This document shows, piece by piece, positions 9,674-18,408 of a DNA stretch of 64,000 bases. Origin of the DNA: Verrucomicrobiaceae bacterium (GTDB lineage: Bacteria > Verrucomicrobiota > Verrucomicrobiia > Verrucomicrobiales > Akkermansiaceae); contig JAIXOR010000078.1 of assembly GCA_027486655.1 (NCBI GenBank), positions 1-64,000 of the forward strand. Reading direction: 5' to 3'. The notes under the pieces are model-generated. The model was not told the DNA's origin and made no database searches. It saw only the letters and a list, made by a program, of their open reading frames with translations. How positions within the stretch are numbered: the stretch's first letter is position 1; every line of letters starts with the position of its first letter. The translations under genes and the position numbers were made by a program.

Positions 9674-10039
9674 ATGCCTCCAATCTCGATTTTGATCATC
9701 GCCATCGCGTTCGGAGCTCTGATCGTCTGTGTGGTCGTTTCTGTGGGCTCCAGTGGAGGGCCTGCAATTCGTCCCCGGCGACGATCAAGGCGTTCCCATT
9801 CCGACAGCGGATTTCCCTTTCAAGACTGCAGCAGTTTTGCACAGACCGACAGCAGCCCTCCTCCGCAACATCACGAGCCGTCTCACCATGCCCACACCGG
9901 TTGGGACGGGCATTCCCATCACGACTCTGGCAGTCATTCACCCAGTGACAGCGGCGGCGGATTCGATGGTGGTTTTAGCGATAGCAGCGGCGGCGGCGAT
10001 TGCGGTGGAGGAAGCAGTGGCGGTGGTGGTGGGGATTAA
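9674..10039 (+). CDS. Small membrane protein with Ser/His/Gly-rich tail
   Basis: A 121-residue protein. Residues 4-24 form one strongly hydrophobic segment (ISILIIAIAFGALIVCVVVS), followed by a basic RRRSRRS patch. The rest is low-complexity: Ser/Pro/His-rich (QHHEPSHHAHT) and then Gly/Ser runs ending GGGSSGGGGGD. Such tails occur in small bacterial membrane proteins of unknown role; a metal-binding or surface-adhesive function is only a guess from the His and Gly content. Another plus-strand frame overlaps this gene (from 9729), but its protein-like part begins only at 10104. Confidence 0.55.
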   Translation: MPPISILIIAIAFGALIVCVVVSVGSSGGPAIRPRRRSRRSHSDSGFPFQDCSSFAQTDSSPPPQHHEPSHHAHTGWDGHSHHDSGSHSPSDSGGGFDGGFSDSSGGGDCGGGSSGGGGGD

Positions 10040-10103
10040 TGCCATTGATGAGTGCTTGCATTCCCACTTCACCGCGAAAATCGAGCTGAGGCTTCTCCGT
10101 CCA

Positions 10104-10589
10104 ATGAAACAGTTCTTCTATTTGAGCTTCGCTGCCATGACTAGCTGTTCGACGGCGATCCGGTCGATCGGCCCGAATGTGGACCAGCTTCACGATGCTA
10201 GGAAAGTGTTTCGCCGAGCTGCAATCATCCGGGAATTCGGAGAGCCTCGTTCCACGGTCCACCTGCGAAAGCCGGCGCGTTCAAGCACGCTACTGAAGGG
10301 AGATTTCAGGGTTCCAGGGGATCGATCTGGCGAGAACCCATTCGTGGACAGTGTCGACACCTACCTTCTCAAGGGGCAGATTTATGATCAGAGCGCCATG
10401 AAAGATGCCACCGTGATGAGTGGCCTGGGATTGGTGACTCTGGGGGCTTCTGAGATCATCTCCTTTCCCTGGGCTACGATGAACTGGACAAGCTCAGCAG
10501 CCGACCGTCATGTCCTGACTGTGGGGTTCTTCCAAGATCAGATGAGAAGTTATCAGATCCTCGACGAGGCCCCTCCCCCCGGACGCTGA
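10104..10589 (+). CDS. Hypothetical lipoprotein-like protein, 161 aa
   Basis: The start at ATG 10104 is chosen because it gives a short hydrophobic leader followed by a lipobox-like AMTSC (Cys about residue 15). The longer in-frame extension from 9729 overlaps the preceding gene and is low complexity. The mature protein has a basic N-terminal half (RRAAIIREFGEPR), a middle segment DSVDTYLLKGQ, and a Gly/Ala-rich, mildly hydrophobic stretch (VMSGLGLVTLGASEIISFP) that could insert in a membrane. No family is recognised. It lies 64 bases after the Ser/His/Gly-rich protein and may be co-transcribed with it. Confidence 0.55.
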   Translation: MKQFFYLSFAAMTSCSTAIRSIGPNVDQLHDARKVFRRAAIIREFGEPRSTVHLRKPARSSTLLKGDFRVPGDRSGENPFVDSVDTYLLKGQIYDQSAMKDATVMSGLGLVTLGASEIISFPWATMNWTSSAADRHVLTVGFFQDQMRSYQILDEAPPPGR

Positions 10590-10669
10590 GGGTCGGGATG
10601 AGAATCCAATCGAAGGAAAAGTATGGGAACTGCACAAGGCAAGACTGACTACCTATCCAACGAAATGGC

Positions 10670-10795
10670 ACGAACCCCGAGCCTCTTTCGTTTTTGAGTT
10701 TGGTGCTTCCTCTCCGCCTTGCACGCCTTCAGATCGACCGGCCAGGGGTGCCTCGGATATCGCCTGGCGAGGTCCTTCATCATTTGCCTAGGCGA
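10670..10795 (-). pseudogene. Decayed copy of the hrpB 3' end
   Basis: This stretch aligns along its whole length with 11923-12057, the end of the intact hrpB gene and its first downstream bases. Shared blocks include the cacgaaccc...cctct segment, gagttt.gtgctt, tctccgcc, cacgccttc.gatc, cggcca.gggtgc, ggat..cgcc.ggcga and tccttc.tcat. Compared with the intact copy it lacks about ten bases around the hrpB stop codon and carries many substitutions, so it cannot encode the HrpB C-terminus. The PHP gene lies between the two copies. It is best explained as the relic of a tandem duplication or gene replacement at this site. Confidence 0.75.
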
Positions 10796-10829
10796 CATGA
10801 CTGATCAGGGTATCCTTCGTCGCCAGTGA

Positions 10830-11756
10830 TCAGCGCAACACCGGATTTGACCAGGCACGCCTGCCCGCCGCATCAACCACTGTCACCCGCAGAAAGCGCG
10901 ACTTGGCGAATCGCGCCAGCGGGATCACCGTGCGCGTCATCGTCTGGCCGTGCTTTGCCACCGCCAAGCTCCCGCCACCCTGCACGATGACGGTTGCCAC
11001 GGCCGAGCTTTCCACGATGACATCTGTCTCGGTGAAGAGCAGATCATGGATTTCAGGGCCCTGCGAACTGTAGAACGCCCGGGCTTTCAGGGCGGCGAGC
11101 AGCGTTTCGGGCGTATTCGTCTCGGCCTTGACCATCACCCATCCACCAAAATGGTCGGGCTCGGTGAAGTGCGCGTCATCCGTGGCAATCAGCGCAAGGT
11201 CGCGCCCCTCGGCCAACAGAAGGTCGGCAATGGCGGCCCCATCGGGACGGTCACAGCCCACGGCACAGCCATGGTTGTAAATCTCGACCGCATGGGCAGC
11301 GGTGATGCTGCGTGCATCGTCCAGCGTCATGCCCGACCACTGCGGATGCGCAATGGCCACAAAGGCCCCAGCCGCGACGGCCCGGACCGCGATCGCCGCA
11401 CCGCTTTCCTGGCCCTCGTGGACCCGGAAATCCGGCGCGTGAGGCCGGGAAAAGTCGGCCGGCAACCCGACGGCGAGAATGTGCCACAGCCCGCCATTCG
11501 CCATCGGCCCGGAATGCAACTCTGCGCCGAGGATTGTGGTGAAGCCGTCGTTCCGAAACGGTTCCGTATCCACGATCGGATAGTCGTAGAGCCCCACGAA
11601 ATGATCCGTCAGCGCCAGGAAGTCATAGCCCTCGGCACGGTAGCGGCGGCAGACCTCTTCCGGAGTCAATACACCGTCGGACCGATCTGAATGGGTGTGC
11701 AGGTTGCCACGCCAGAATCGGCCTGGGGTGCTAAAGGCGGTGGGATGAAGGGTCAT
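10830..11756 (-). CDS. PHP-domain metal-dependent phosphoesterase-like protein
   Basis: A 308-residue protein started at the ATG at 11756 (MTLHPTAF...). The frame stays open for 56 codons upstream, but that part is not protein-like. The PHP metal-site motifs appear in order: HTHSDRSDG (about 20-28), LTDH, GAELHSG, IAHPQW and TDDAH. Together they should bind two or three divalent metals. The family includes polymerase-associated PHP domains, histidinol phosphatases and nucleotide phosphoesterases; the substrate here is unknown. The last about 80 residues form an extra beta-rich domain (VIVQGGGSLAVAKHG...). The gene sits between intact hrpB and a decayed hrpB tail, which suggests it arrived or was rearranged at this site. 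Confidence 0.85.
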   Translation of the reverse strand: MTLHPTAFSTPGRFWRGNLHTHSDRSDGVLTPEEVCRRYRAEGYDFLALTDHFVGLYDYPIVDTEPFRNDGFTTILGAELHSGPMANGGLWHILAVGLPADFSRPHAPDFRVHEGQESGAAIAVRAVAAGAFVAIAHPQWSGMTLDDARSITAAHAVEIYNHGCAVGCDRPDGAAIADLLLAEGRDLALIATDDAHFTEPDHFGGWVMVKAETNTPETLLAALKARAFYSSQGPEIHDLLFTETDVIVESSAVATVIVQGGGSLAVAKHGQTMTRTVIPLARFAKSRFLRVTVVDAAGRRAWSNPVLR

Positions 11757-11965
11757 GGGATTCCTGGTTGATGATTGAGAGAAAAGGGAAAAAATGTCGA
11801 ACTTGAATAGGTTGCACTGATCCGACTCTGTTAGGAAGCGGGGGGCATCGTCACTTAGCCGATTGAAGGCTACAGCAGCCGTTGGGGTTACGCATGAACA
11901 GCAGCCCAAACCAACAAAAGACACGAACCCAGAACCTCTCCCGTTTTGAGTTTAGTGCTTTGAAC

Positions 11966-14551
11966 TTACGGCTTCTTCTCCGCCATCCACGCCTTCGGAT
12001 CCTCCGGCCACGGGTGCTTGGGATAGCGCCCGGCGAGATCCTTCTTCATCTGCGTGTAGCCGCTGGCCCAGAAGCTTTTCAGGTCCTTGGTCATCTGCCA
12101 GGGGCGTTGGCCGGGGGACAGGATGTGGACGACGAGCGGCACTCGACCGCTGGCGATCGTCGGGGTTTCCCAAACGCCGAAGAGATGCTGCACGCGAATG
12201 GCGATGCACGGATCCTTTCCCATCTCGTAGGTGATCTTGCACGACTGGCCGTTCGAAAGCGTGATCCGCTCCGGCGCATAGGAGTCGAGCGCCGAACGCT
12301 GCGGCCCGCTGAGCCAGTCGCGCAGCACTGGCCAGACGTTGCGTTCCTTGATGTCCTTGTACGCCACCGCGCCATGGCAGATCTGCGCGACCGCTGCGGT
12401 CCTATCCTCTTCGGCCCAGCCGGGAAGCCCCATCTCCGGCATCCACTTGCTGAGCCCGTCAAGGCGCGCCGTCCATTGGTCGACCTGCGCATCCCAGCTC
12501 TTCAGGACGAGTTCACCAGAAAGCACCCGCGCCGCGAGGATCTCGGCAGCGGCATCGAGGTTCACCCCGTGATCGCTTTCCTTCGACTCGATGACGAGGT
12601 CGCGGAAACGGGTCTCCTTTCTCGCCACGACGCGTCTACGGGATTCATCGTAGCTCGCGCCGTCGGTGATGGTGAAATCCTCCGGGAACAGTTCGCGCAG
12701 CCACTCAGGGTCGATCCCGGTGGCGCGTCGCAAATGGACGATGACCTCGCGGGCCTCGACCTCGGTGATCTCCGCCGCGACGAAGGCCGGGGCGCTCTTG
12801 ACGCAGGAATCGTCGTCGAGCTTGCCCTTGCGTCCGCCGACCACGCGACAGGCCAAGGTCCCCTGCCCCAACCGGATTCCGAGGCGGTCGCTGAACGAGG
12901 CCAGCATCGCCTTCGCAACCTGCTCGCGACGGGCCTTGAAATCGATCGCGGTCCAGGCCCAGCCCGCACGCTTCGCCAGAGTTTCAAGGCGATCCAGACC
13001 CTGCGCCACTTCACGTGCTCCGCGTCCATGAACCCCCAACTGGCTGCAACGGCGTGGATCGAACTGCATCGCCTCGGCCGACTCGAAGGCGCGGTATTCC
13101 CCGGCGAAATCGCTGCCGTCGTCCGCGAAGATGAAGTCCTTCCGGCCCACGCTGCCGGGTTTGCCACTGAAGATCCCCTCGCCCTGCACGGCCGCTGCGA
13201 TGAAGGCGGTCTCCGCCACGCAGCCATGCTCGTGACCCGCCAGCATGAGTCGGGAAAAGCGCGGCTCCAGAGGCAGCGATGCCATTTTCCGGCCCTCGTC
13301 TGTTAGATCGCCAAGGGCATCTATTGCGCCGAGATCATGCAGCAGTCGTTCGGCGCGTTGCAGCGATTCTTCCAGCGGCGCATCCAGCCAGCGGAACTTC
13401 CTGATTTCGTTCACGCCCGCCGCTTTCAGCAGCAGTACGCACTCGGCGAGGTCGACGCGACGCACCTCCGCAGCCTCGAAGCCCTCGCGTCGAGCATGCT
13501 CGGCGGAGCTCCACAAGCGGAAGCAGCGCCCCGGAGCCGTTCGACCAGCACGACCGGCCCGCTGCTCGGCTGACGCCCGGGAAATCTTGCGGATGTGGAG
13601 GGTGTCGATGCCGCGGCGTGGATCAAAGGACGCGAGGCGGGCCAGTCCGGAGTCGATGACGGTGCGCACTCCATCAATGGTCAGCGAGGTTTCGGCGACG
13701 TTGGTGGCGACGATGATTTTCGGCCTCGTGCCGGGAGAGATTGCAGCCTCCTGCGCGGCGGGTGGCAGGCTGCTGTAGAGTGGAAACACATCCCAACCCC
13801 GAGCCATCGAACCGGCTTCTAACAGCTCGATCGTTTTCCGGATTTCATGGGTGCCCGGCAGGAACATCAGGATGCTTCCGGGGTCCGGCATCGCCATGGC
13901 CTCGCGACACACCGCCGCCATGCGTTCCCAGATCGGGGTTTCACGGGGTGGGCCGCCGCGACGATCATGCTGGGCGATCTTTTCCGGTCGCCACTCAATT
14001 TCCACGGGAAAAGTTCGTCCACCGGCTTCGAGGGTCTCGGCTGGTGTGAGATAGTCGGCCAGGCCTGCTGTTTCGAGCGTGGCGGACATCACCAGCACTT
14101 TCAGGTCGGCACGCGGCCCGTCCTGGAGATCAAGGCAGCGTGCCAGTGCGACATCCACCGCGAGGCGGCGTTCATGGAATTCATCGAACACCACCGCGCC
14201 GACGCCGGTGAGCTGCGGATCATCCTGGAGCCAGCGCTGGAAGACGCCGTCGGTCACGTAGACGATCTTCGTATCGCGACGATAGCGGCTGTCGAAGCGC
14301 ACCGAGTAGCCGACGCCATCGCCGATCGGGGTGCCGCGTTGTTTCGCCACCCAGCCGGCCAACAGGCGAGCCGCCATGCGTCGGGGCTCGATCACCACGA
14401 TCATGCCCTGGATCCCGGCATCGGCGATCATCCCGGGCACGGCCGTCGATTTCCCGGAGCCCGTGGGGGCCTTCAGGAGCAGACGCGCGCGATGCGGAAC
14501 GCTGACCGCCTTCACCAGGGCGGCCTCGATTTCGAAAACAGGCAGGGACAC
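11966..14551 (-). CDS. hrpB: ATP-dependent RNA helicase HrpB
   Basis: A DEAH-box helicase of the HrpB family, 861 residues from a GTG at 14551 (VSLPVFEIEAAL). The open frame extends to 15211, but that extension runs antisense through tatA and the next gene and is not HrpB-like. Motifs in order: Walker A APTGSGKST (about 32-40), the DEFHER box, SATLE, and the helicase C-terminal TNVAETSLTIDGV and QRAGRAGRTAPGRCFRLW. Next come the ratchet/HA2 region and the characteristic HrpB C-terminal domain with GQRPWQMTKDL and AGRYPKHPWPEDP. Length matches the family (about 810-840 or slightly more). The cellular role of HrpB is poorly defined. A decayed copy of this gene's 3' end lies at 10670-10795. Confidence 0.95.
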   Translation of the reverse strand: MSLPVFEIEAALVKAVSVPHRARLLLKAPTGSGKSTAVPGMIADAGIQGMIVVIEPRRMAARLLAGWVAKQRGTPIGDGVGYSVRFDSRYRRDTKIVYVTDGVFQRWLQDDPQLTGVGAVVFDEFHERRLAVDVALARCLDLQDGPRADLKVLVMSATLETAGLADYLTPAETLEAGGRTFPVEIEWRPEKIAQHDRRGGPPRETPIWERMAAVCREAMAMPDPGSILMFLPGTHEIRKTIELLEAGSMARGWDVFPLYSSLPPAAQEAAISPGTRPKIIVATNVAETSLTIDGVRTVIDSGLARLASFDPRRGIDTLHIRKISRASAEQRAGRAGRTAPGRCFRLWSSAEHARREGFEAAEVRRVDLAECVLLLKAAGVNEIRKFRWLDAPLEESLQRAERLLHDLGAIDALGDLTDEGRKMASLPLEPRFSRLMLAGHEHGCVAETAFIAAAVQGEGIFSGKPGSVGRKDFIFADDGSDFAGEYRAFESAEAMQFDPRRCSQLGVHGRGAREVAQGLDRLETLAKRAGWAWTAIDFKARREQVAKAMLASFSDRLGIRLGQGTLACRVVGGRKGKLDDDSCVKSAPAFVAAEITEVEAREVIVHLRRATGIDPEWLRELFPEDFTITDGASYDESRRRVVARKETRFRDLVIESKESDHGVNLDAAAEILAARVLSGELVLKSWDAQVDQWTARLDGLSKWMPEMGLPGWAEEDRTAAVAQICHGAVAYKDIKERNVWPVLRDWLSGPQRSALDSYAPERITLSNGQSCKITYEMGKDPCIAIRVQHLFGVWETPTIASGRVPLVVHILSPGQRPWQMTKDLKSFWASGYTQMKKDLAGRYPKHPWPEDPKAWMAEKKP

Positions 14552-14701
14552 GCAGGTGATTTGCTGGGAAAGACAAAATCGGGTAAACGAAAAACGGGCT
14601 GAAACTCGCTTCTTCGAGGCAGGCCGAGAGTGAGTGATCGATCCGGGGAAATCACCCGTAATTGGCATTGCACCTCGAATTCCCGCACCTAGACTACCTC
14701 C

Positions 14702-14935
14702 ATGAACACGCCAGTCGCACTTATCGGACCCATTGGAAACATGGAAGCCGTGATGATTTTCATCGTCATTCTCCTCCTGTTTGGAGCCAAGAAGCTTCCG
14801 GAACTCGCCCGCGGGGTTGGCAAGAGCATGGGCGAATTCAAGAAGGCTCGTGAGGATTTTGACCGTGAACTCACCCGTGGCGAGGAAGAAGCCCGCGTCA
14901 AGGAAGCCCCCGGCAAGGAGCCTCGCGATGTCTGA
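14702..14935 (+). CDS. tatA: Sec-independent protein translocase TatA/E
   Basis: A 77-residue protein with the TatA architecture. A short N-terminal extension leads to one transmembrane helix (about 15-28, VMIFIVILLLFGAKKLPELA), with the conserved FG hinge and the LPELARGVGK amphipathic helix. A charged C-terminal tail follows (EEEARVKEAPGKEP). TatA multimers form the pore for folded proteins carrying a twin-arginine signal; one likely client in this window is the Gfo/Idh/MocA protein at 46296. tatC is not present here. The last 8 bases overlap the ATG of the following lipoprotein gene, so the two are probably translationally coupled. Confidence 0.93.
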   Translation: MNTPVALIGPIGNMEAVMIFIVILLLFGAKKLPELARGVGKSMGEFKKAREDFDRELTRGEEEARVKEAPGKEPRDV

Positions 14936-16016
14936 AATGACTGCTCCATCTTCCTCCAGCAAGATCGCTCCGTTGAAACGCGGTGCGATCTTTTTTGCGT
15001 CTGCCTTGCTCCTGCTCGGGGGCTGCAATCGGAAATCAACCGCCGACTGGGACACCCCTGGTTCGGCTAGCTCACCCACTCCGCCTTCGGTCGTTGCCTC
15101 GCCTGCGCCTCCGCCCGATGCCACAACTACCGATCCGAAGACTGTTTCGTCCTCCAAACAGTCCGAAGCCGTCACGTCCACTTTCGAGTTTCCGGGCTCG
15201 CTGCGCTTCATCGGCTACAATGTCGAGAACTGGCTGACGATGGACCGCTACGTTGATGGCAAGAATCTCAAGGGTGCCAACAAGCCGGAAGACCAGAAGC
15301 TCGCGGTGATCGCGATTCTCTCCCGACTCAAGCCTGACGTGCTCGGGCTCTGCGAAATCGGCCAGAAGGAGGATATTCTGGATCTGCAAACCCGGCTCAA
15401 ATCGGCCGGGGTGGATCTGCCGAATCTCCACTACGTCGGTGGGGCCGACCCCACCCGTCATCTGGCCCTGTTGAGTCGTTTTCCGATCGGCAAGACCGGC
15501 ACCATCGCCAAGTCCGATTACTCCCTCGAAGGCCAGACCTTCTCGATTCAGCGTGGCGTCCTCGATGCCACCGTCACCGCAAACGGCAGCGACTACCGCT
15601 TCCTCGGCGTCCATCTCAAGTCGAAGCGCGAGGTTGAAAACGGAGATCAGGCGGCGATGCGGCTCAATGAGGCACATCTGCTGCGCAACCACATCGACAC
15701 GATCCTCACCGCCGATCCCTCCACCAAGCTGGTCGCCTACGGAGATTTCAACGACACCCGCGCCAGCCCCGCGATCAAGCTGATCCAGGGCGATTACAAC
15801 CATCCCCACTACATGACTCCACTGCCACTCAAGGATCGTCGTGGAGAGTACTGGACCCACTTTTGGGAAAAGGAGGATGTGTATTCCCGCTTCGACTGGA
15901 TTATGGTCAGCCAACCTCTGAAGGCCGAAGTCAGTTTCGACGCATCAAGGATCCTCGATGAGCCCGAATGGGACAAGGCCTCCGATCACCGCGCGGTAAT
16001 GATGCAACTGAAGTGA
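14928..16016 (+). CDS. Lipoprotein of the endonuclease/exonuclease/phosphatase family
   Basis: A 362-residue protein starting at the ATG at 14928, which overlaps the end of tatA. The N-terminus has a hydrophobic segment and lipobox (ALLLLGGC), then a Ser/Thr/Pro-rich linker to about residue 85. The catalytic domain shows the EEP motifs in order: IGYNVENW, LCEIGQ (metal-binding Glu), LLSRFPIG, VHLKSKRE (catalytic His), YGDFNDTRASPA and SDHRAVMM (final Asp-His). Such enzymes hydrolyse phosphodiester or phosphomonoester bonds using Mg2+. As an exported lipoprotein it may act on extracellular nucleic acids, lipids or inositol phosphates; the substrate cannot be told. Confidence 0.9.
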   Translation: MSEMTAPSSSSKIAPLKRGAIFFASALLLLGGCNRKSTADWDTPGSASSPTPPSVVASPAPPPDATTTDPKTVSSSKQSEAVTSTFEFPGSLRFIGYNVENWLTMDRYVDGKNLKGANKPEDQKLAVIAILSRLKPDVLGLCEIGQKEDILDLQTRLKSAGVDLPNLHYVGGADPTRHLALLSRFPIGKTGTIAKSDYSLEGQTFSIQRGVLDATVTANGSDYRFLGVHLKSKREVENGDQAAMRLNEAHLLRNHIDTILTADPSTKLVAYGDFNDTRASPAIKLIQGDYNHPHYMTPLPLKDRRGEYWTHFWEKEDVYSRFDWIMVSQPLKAEVSFDASRILDEPEWDKASDHRAVMMQLK

Positions 16017-16258
16017 ACTCCCGGGAGTCATCGCCAGTTCGGTTGTTGAGAAGGGTGAAGTCCCACTGAGTACATCGATCCGTGAATTAAGAACACTGAA
16101 CGCCAAAGGTTTTGTGCGATCCTTGGTCGGTCCTCCGACCTCGGTTCAGATGCCAGCCGTTTTGGGGAAGTCCGGCAACATGACCCTTGCGGAGACTCAT
16201 TGGAATCGGTCCTGAAATCAAACTGGAAATCGAGGGCCATTCGGGCTTTGCTCACCTC

Positions 16259-16990
16259 GTGAATGCATTTCTAAGGACTGTCTCCAGCCTCCTGCTTTTC
16301 GCCACTCCGGCCATGGCGTTCCGCCTGCCGGACAGCTCAACGCAATGCGTGGTTGGAACGGCGAAGGACTGGAACAGCTCCTACGTCAGTCTCGCACTCT
16401 ATCAGAAAACGGGTGGCAAGTGGCAGCAGGTTGGAGCATCTTGGAGTGGTCGGCTGGGAAAGAACGGCCTGGTTTGGGGCAGTGGCTTGAGCCCGGTGCC
16501 CAAAGGCGCCACCACCAAGCGGGAGGGTGACAATCGCGCACCTGCCGGCGTGTTTTCCATCGGCGGAGCCTGGGGTTACGATGCCTCGATCCGCAAGAAT
16601 CCGGCGCAGTTTTATCGGCAGGTCACTCCGCGTGATCTCTGGGTCGAGGACTCCTCGTCGCCCAGCTACAACCGCAACGTGGTCATCGATCACGATCCCG
16701 TCTCCGACTGGGAAAAGAAGCAGCAGATGAAACAGGGCGATCCGGCCCACAAGCTGAAGCTTTTCATCGCCCACAACGCCCCGCCCAAGGCCATTCCCAA
16801 TGCCGGAAGTGCGATCTTTTTCCATATCTGGAGGGCGGAGGGAGGCAGGCCGAGCGCGGGCTGCACCACGATGCCCGAAGAAAGATTACGCTGGATGATC
16901 GCCAACATCGATCCCTCCAAGCATCCGGTCTATGTGCTGCTGCCCCAGGCCGATTACCAGGCCAAGAGGACTGAATGGGGTCTGCCCTGA
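16259..16990 (+). CDS. Exported L,D-transpeptidase-like (YkuD-type) protein
   Basis: The protein has 243 residues when started at the GTG at 16259, which places a signal peptide first (NAFLRTVSSLLLFATPAMA). The frame is open further upstream with a TTG at 16187, which would bury the signal. The C-terminal half carries the L,D-transpeptidase-type active site: IFFHIWRAEG with the conserved His, and SAGCTTM with the catalytic Cys about 13 residues later. Upstream, APAGVFSIGGAWGY fits the substrate-binding strand of this fold. Members cross-link peptidoglycan or attach proteins to it; this subgroup of L,D-transpeptidase-like proteins is mostly uncharacterised. It converges on the MFS gene. Confidence 0.82.
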   Translation: MNAFLRTVSSLLLFATPAMAFRLPDSSTQCVVGTAKDWNSSYVSLALYQKTGGKWQQVGASWSGRLGKNGLVWGSGLSPVPKGATTKREGDNRAPAGVFSIGGAWGYDASIRKNPAQFYRQVTPRDLWVEDSSSPSYNRNVVIDHDPVSDWEKKQQMKQGDPAHKLKLFIAHNAPPKAIPNAGSAIFFHIWRAEGGRPSAGCTTMPEERLRWMIANIDPSKHPVYVLLPQADYQAKRTEWGLP

Positions 16991-17016
16991 GGCTTTTCCG
17001 GACCCGATCAAGCCTC
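16989..17016. terminator. Possible bidirectional terminator hairpin
   Basis: GAGGCTT at 16989-16995 is perfectly complementary to AAGCCTC at 17010-17016, with a 14-base loop, exactly between the convergent stop codons of the transpeptidase-like and MFS genes. There is a short T run on one side only. The stem is only 7 bp, so this is suggestive rather than firm. Confidence 0.35.
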
Positions 17017-18222
17017 GCGTTCGCGACCCTTGTAGAAGATTACAAAGATCCCGAGGCAGAGCACGAGGATCAAGGTCTGGACGGACCAGAAGGAGGTCCA
17101 GCCTCCTGCTTGGTGAACCACGGCGAGGTCGTAGAGATGGCCTGAAAGCAGAATGCCGATCGAACTTCCAAGACCTCCCGACACGAGGGTCAGCAGACCC
17201 TGAGCCTGCCCGCGCAGTCCGTGGGGCACACGTCGATCGAGGAAGATCTGGGCGGTGATGAAATAGAAGGTGTAGCCGAAGCCGTGCAACACTACCCCGG
17301 GCATCAACCACAGCCGTTCTTCGGAGATGCCCGCCATCGTGAACGAGGCGAAGCGGATCACATGGATCACCAATGAGGCCGTCAGCACCGTCTTGATCCG
17401 CCATCGGGTCATCACCGCGCCGATGGTCAGCATGGCCAGCACCTCGGGCCACTGGGCCAAGGTCATCGTGGCCGAGGCTTGAAGGTCGCCGAGGGCCTCC
17501 AGATGCCTTGGCACGAACATGTAGAAGGCAGCAAGCGGAATGGAGAGCAGGCCGGTGACCAGAAAGAACACGAAATGGTCGCGTTCCTTCAAGAGCGCGA
17601 AGGCATCGATGCCGAGGAGGCTCAGCCAGGAGCGACCAGTGCCGGAGGGATGGGTGGCAGGCAGGGCAAAGGCCAGCAGCCCCAGCAGCACCCGCGGCAC
17701 GACCGAGGCATAGCCTGCAATGGCCGAGCGATCGGCATGCAGCACATGGCTGGTGATCAAGCCGGCCGCCATCCAGCCGATCGTGCCACCCAGGCGTGCC
17801 AGAGGAAAATTCCTCTGAGGGGAATCCAGATGAGCAAGCGCCACCGTGGTGCACAGCCCCCACATTGGTCCGGAGAGCAGGGAGTTCGCCGCCAGGAGAC
17901 CGATGAACCACCAGGGATTCCAATCATGCTCCAAGGTCCAGAACGCGCCATAGAGCAGGATCGAGCCACCGATGGAAATCCATCCCAGCAGGCGTTCAGC
18001 CCGCACGCGCTGATCCGCCAGTGCCCCGACGATCAGCGGGGAAATGATCGCCGTCACAGGTCCGACCAGAAAGGCCAGGGTCACCCACTCCTCGAGATTC
18101 CTGGCGGTAAGGATGTTGGTCAGGGCGGAGGCCCAGAACCCGGGGGCCATGCCCAGCAGGAAAAACATGACCCAGAACCCTTGAAACAAGGGGATTCGGG
18201 AACTGCGGACCACACTCGACAC
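17008..18222 (-). CDS. MFS transporter, nucleoside-permease-like
   Basis: A 404-residue protein with about twelve hydrophobic helices. The N-terminal GFWVMFFLLGMAPGFW, the loop LADQRVRAERLLG (MFS loop 2-3 signature region) and AGWTSFWSVQTLI near the end resemble the nucleoside:H+ symporter/MFS_1-like group. This resemblance is from general recognition, not alignment, so the substrate should be treated as unknown. The gene stands alone, with its stop overlapping the hairpin shared with the convergent gene. Confidence 0.78.
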   Translation of the reverse strand: MSSVVRSSRIPLFQGFWVMFFLLGMAPGFWASALTNILTARNLEEWVTLAFLVGPVTAIISPLIVGALADQRVRAERLLGWISIGGSILLYGAFWTLEHDWNPWWFIGLLAANSLLSGPMWGLCTTVALAHLDSPQRNFPLARLGGTIGWMAAGLITSHVLHADRSAIAGYASVVPRVLLGLLAFALPATHPSGTGRSWLSLLGIDAFALLKERDHFVFFLVTGLLSIPLAAFYMFVPRHLEALGDLQASATMTLAQWPEVLAMLTIGAVMTRWRIKTVLTASLVIHVIRFASFTMAGISEERLWLMPGVVLHGFGYTFYFITAQIFLDRRVPHGLRGQAQGLLTLVSGGLGSSIGILLSGHLYDLAVVHQAGGWTSFWSVQTLILVLCLGIFVIFYKGREREA

Positions 18223-18408
18223 GGGTTCAGACTAGGAGTCAGGACCGATCCCGCAACTCTGGAAATGGGATTCAGAGGGGACCATAAAACGACAAGAACC
18301 GCTCGTGAGGATCAGGCAACAATCGTTCGAACAATCGGGGCCCAGGGAATCAAAGCATCGGAACCCGGCGGCTGATGAAGATTGCACCGTGACCTTCACT
18401 GATCTGGC

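Noticed and set aside
11882-13306. A 474-codon plus-strand open frame opposite hrpB
   Set aside because: It is antisense to the conserved HrpB C-terminal domain; composition only.
14552-15211. N-terminal extension of HrpB by 220 codons
   Set aside because: HrpB proteins begin shortly before the Walker A motif. The extension is antisense to tatA and the EEP lipoprotein gene, both clear.
16017-16028. Palindrome ACTCCCGGGAGT after the EEP lipoprotein gene
   Set aside because: It is a perfect 12-base palindrome but has no loop and no T run, so it is not a terminator, and one copy gives no case for an operator.
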